From: Alphaproteobacteria bacterium
Lineage (GTDB): Bacteria > Pseudomonadota > Alphaproteobacteria > Rhizobiales > Aestuariivirgaceae
DNA: 6,131 bases
Assembly (NCBI GenBank): GCA_026400595.1
Contig: JAPLOT010000163.1
Location: 6,135-12,265, forward strand
Direction: 5' to 3'
The notes below the pieces were generated by a model. That model saw only the letters and a list, made by a program, of their open reading frames with translations. It ran no database searches and was not told the DNA's origin. Made by a program: the position numbers and the translations under genes. This document shows, piece after piece, positions 5,340 to 6,131 of the stretch (positions are counted from its first letter, which is position 1; each line of letters starts with the position of its first letter).

Positions 5340-5891
5340 TTAGCGGACAAGTGCCGAGAGCGCCTTGAACTCTGCCGTGCCGGCCTGGCCGAGCAGTTCG
5401 AAGACCGCCATTTCCGTGTTGACCACCGAGACCCCGGCCTGCGCCATGCGGGCGAGGGCCAGCGCCGCCGACTCCTGTTTCCGCGACGACATGGCATCCG
5501 CCGCCGCGAAGACGCCGAACCCGGCATTGGCAAGGTCTACGCAGCTTTGCAGCACGCAGACATGAGCCTCGACGCCGGCCACGATCACCAGCGGGCGGCC
5601 CTGTTCGTGATGGCGGATGAGGTGGACCTTGATCGCTGCATCGCGCCAGCACGAAAAGGCCAGCTTCTCGAAGACGGGCGCAGTGCCAAGCTCGGCCCTG
5701 AGACTCGCGACCGTGTGTCCCAGACCCTTCGGATACTGTTCCGAGACGGTTACCGGGATGTCCAGCGCTCTGGCCGCCTTGAGCAGGATCAGGCTGCGGG
5801 ATTCGACCACTGCCTGGTCTGCCATGGCCGGCAGCAGCCGCTCCTGCATGTCGATGAGCAGGAGGCTCGCCTTGCCGCGCTCAAGCAGCAT
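5340..5891 (-). CDS. Isochorismatase-fold (cysteine hydrolase) family protein
   Basis: A 183-residue hydrolase of the isochorismatase/nicotinamidase superfamily, cytosolic. The catalytic triad is visible: D14 in LLLIDMQERLLPAM, K76 in VFEKLAFSCW and C112 in VAGVEAHVCVLQS. SEQYPKGLGHT (50-60) and the ending MAVFELLGQAGTAEFKALSALVR (from 161) are typical of the ISOC1/ISOC2-like branch, whose physiological substrates are mostly unknown, so I do not call it isochorismatase or nicotinamidase. Two in-frame ATGs exist, at 5924 and 5891. I prefer 5891 because MLLERGKASLLLIDMQ is the family's usual N-terminus and the extra 11 residues look unrelated; AGG lies 8 nt upstream. With this start the gene overlaps the end of the S9 peptidase gene by 11 nt, pointing to coupled translation. 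gcdH follows after 82 nt, with its own promoter candidate. Confidence 0.92.
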   Translation of the reverse strand: MLLERGKASLLLIDMQERLLPAMADQAVVESRSLILLKAARALDIPVTVSEQYPKGLGHTVASLRAELGTAPVFEKLAFSCWRDAAIKVHLIRHHEQGRPLVIVAGVEAHVCVLQSCVDLANAGFGVFAAADAMSSRKQESAALALARMAQAGVSVVNTEMAVFELLGQAGTAEFKALSALVR

Positions 5892-6131
5892 CGGCGAGAC
5901 CTGCCACCTTGAGGCCGAAGGCATAGACGAAGGCCACTTCCTTCAGCCGGTCGAAGCGGCCCGAGGCGCCGCCATGACCTGCGCCCATGTTGGTCTTGAG
6001 CAGCAGCAGATTGCCATCGGTCTTCAGTTCACGGAGCTTCGCCACCCATTTGGCCGGTTCCCAGTAGGTCACGCGCGGATCGGTGAGGCCGCCGACCGCG
6101 AGGATATGCGGATAGGCCTTGGCCTCCACGC
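5881..6131 (-). CDS. ptrB: Oligopeptidase B-like S9 serine peptidase, C-terminal part only
   Basis: The last 82 codons of a prolyl-oligopeptidase family (S9A) enzyme whose N-terminal part lies beyond the right edge. Visible are AYPHILAVGGLTDPRVTYW, with the catalytic aspartate in GLTDPRV, and then LLLLKTNMGAGHGG, with the catalytic histidine 35 residues later, the same spacing as Asp617 and His652 in E. coli protease II. WEPAKWVAKLR between them is characteristic of oligopeptidase B, which cleaves peptides after Arg or Lys in the cytosol. The nucleophilic serine and the beta-propeller are outside the window. The first codon in view (GTG at 6129-6127) is an internal valine, not a start. The stop (5883-5881) lies 11 nt inside the isochorismatase-fold gene. 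Confidence 0.93.
   Translation of the reverse strand, partial: VEAKAYPHILAVGGLTDPRVTYWEPAKWVAKLRELKTDGNLLLLKTNMGAGHGGASGRFDRLKEVAFVYAFGLKVAGLADAA

Noticed and set aside
5892..5924. Alternative ATG at 5924 for the isochorismatase-fold gene
   Set aside because: The extra 11 residues (MPSASRWQVSP) do not look like the family N-terminus and come from the peptidase coding region in another frame.
1..6131. Evidence of a mobile island, defence system, CRISPR or RNA gene
   Set aside because: I found no transposase, integrase, regularly spaced repeats, tRNA-like cloverleaf, or nuclease or toxin motif. Apart from the edge HTH gene, the content is housekeeping or metabolic.

Overview
This window looks like ordinary chromosomal DNA from a GC-rich proteobacterium, most likely an alphaproteobacterium. 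The basis is the strong third-position GC bias, tight gene packing, and the protein sequences, in particular an alphaproteobacterial-style Fe superoxide dismutase and a glutaryl-CoA dehydrogenase very close to the mitochondrial enzyme. I see no transposase, integrase, CRISPR array, rRNA or tRNA, and no clear island boundary.

Layout, left to right. Positions 1-185 (minus) hold the start of a small Cro/CI-type helix-turn-helix regulator that runs off the left edge. It is preceded by an AT-rich 17-bp palindrome that is probably its own operator. A membrane-dipeptidase family (M19) peptidase (268-1308) and an Fe-type superoxide dismutase (1395-1994) follow, both minus, so transcription runs from sod towards the peptidase. 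A divergent 89-bp gap then separates sod from a plus-strand pair: a two-domain DUF861 cupin protein (2084-2821) and, 8 nt later, a TSUP (TauE/SafE-like) membrane exporter (2830-3606). The exporter converges on a minus-strand run. Read in its own direction, this run is the C-terminal end of an oligopeptidase B-like S9 peptidase (6131-5881), an isochorismatase-fold hydrolase (5891-5340), glutaryl-CoA dehydrogenase (5257-4079) and a GNAT acetyltransferase (4082-3621). No stretch longer than 89 bases lacks a gene. The four gaps (186-267, 1309-1394, 1995-2083, 5258-5339) hold the promoter, operator and hairpin candidates listed below.

How the genes fit together. The clearest functional statements are superoxide detoxification by an iron enzyme and the glutaryl-CoA to crotonyl-CoA step of lysine/tryptophan degradation. 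The other genes have clear folds but unknown substrates: cupin plus exporter, GNAT coupled to gcdH, and hydrolase coupled to the S9 peptidase. Several gene joints are translationally coupled: a GTGA overlap, an 11-nt overlap and an 8-nt gap. I did not find a convincing new multi-gene system. The items most worth a second look are the regulator's operator with a possibly leaderless start, a hairpin shared by two convergent stop codons, an inverted repeat inside the gcdH promoter, and the duplicated cupin paired with an exporter.
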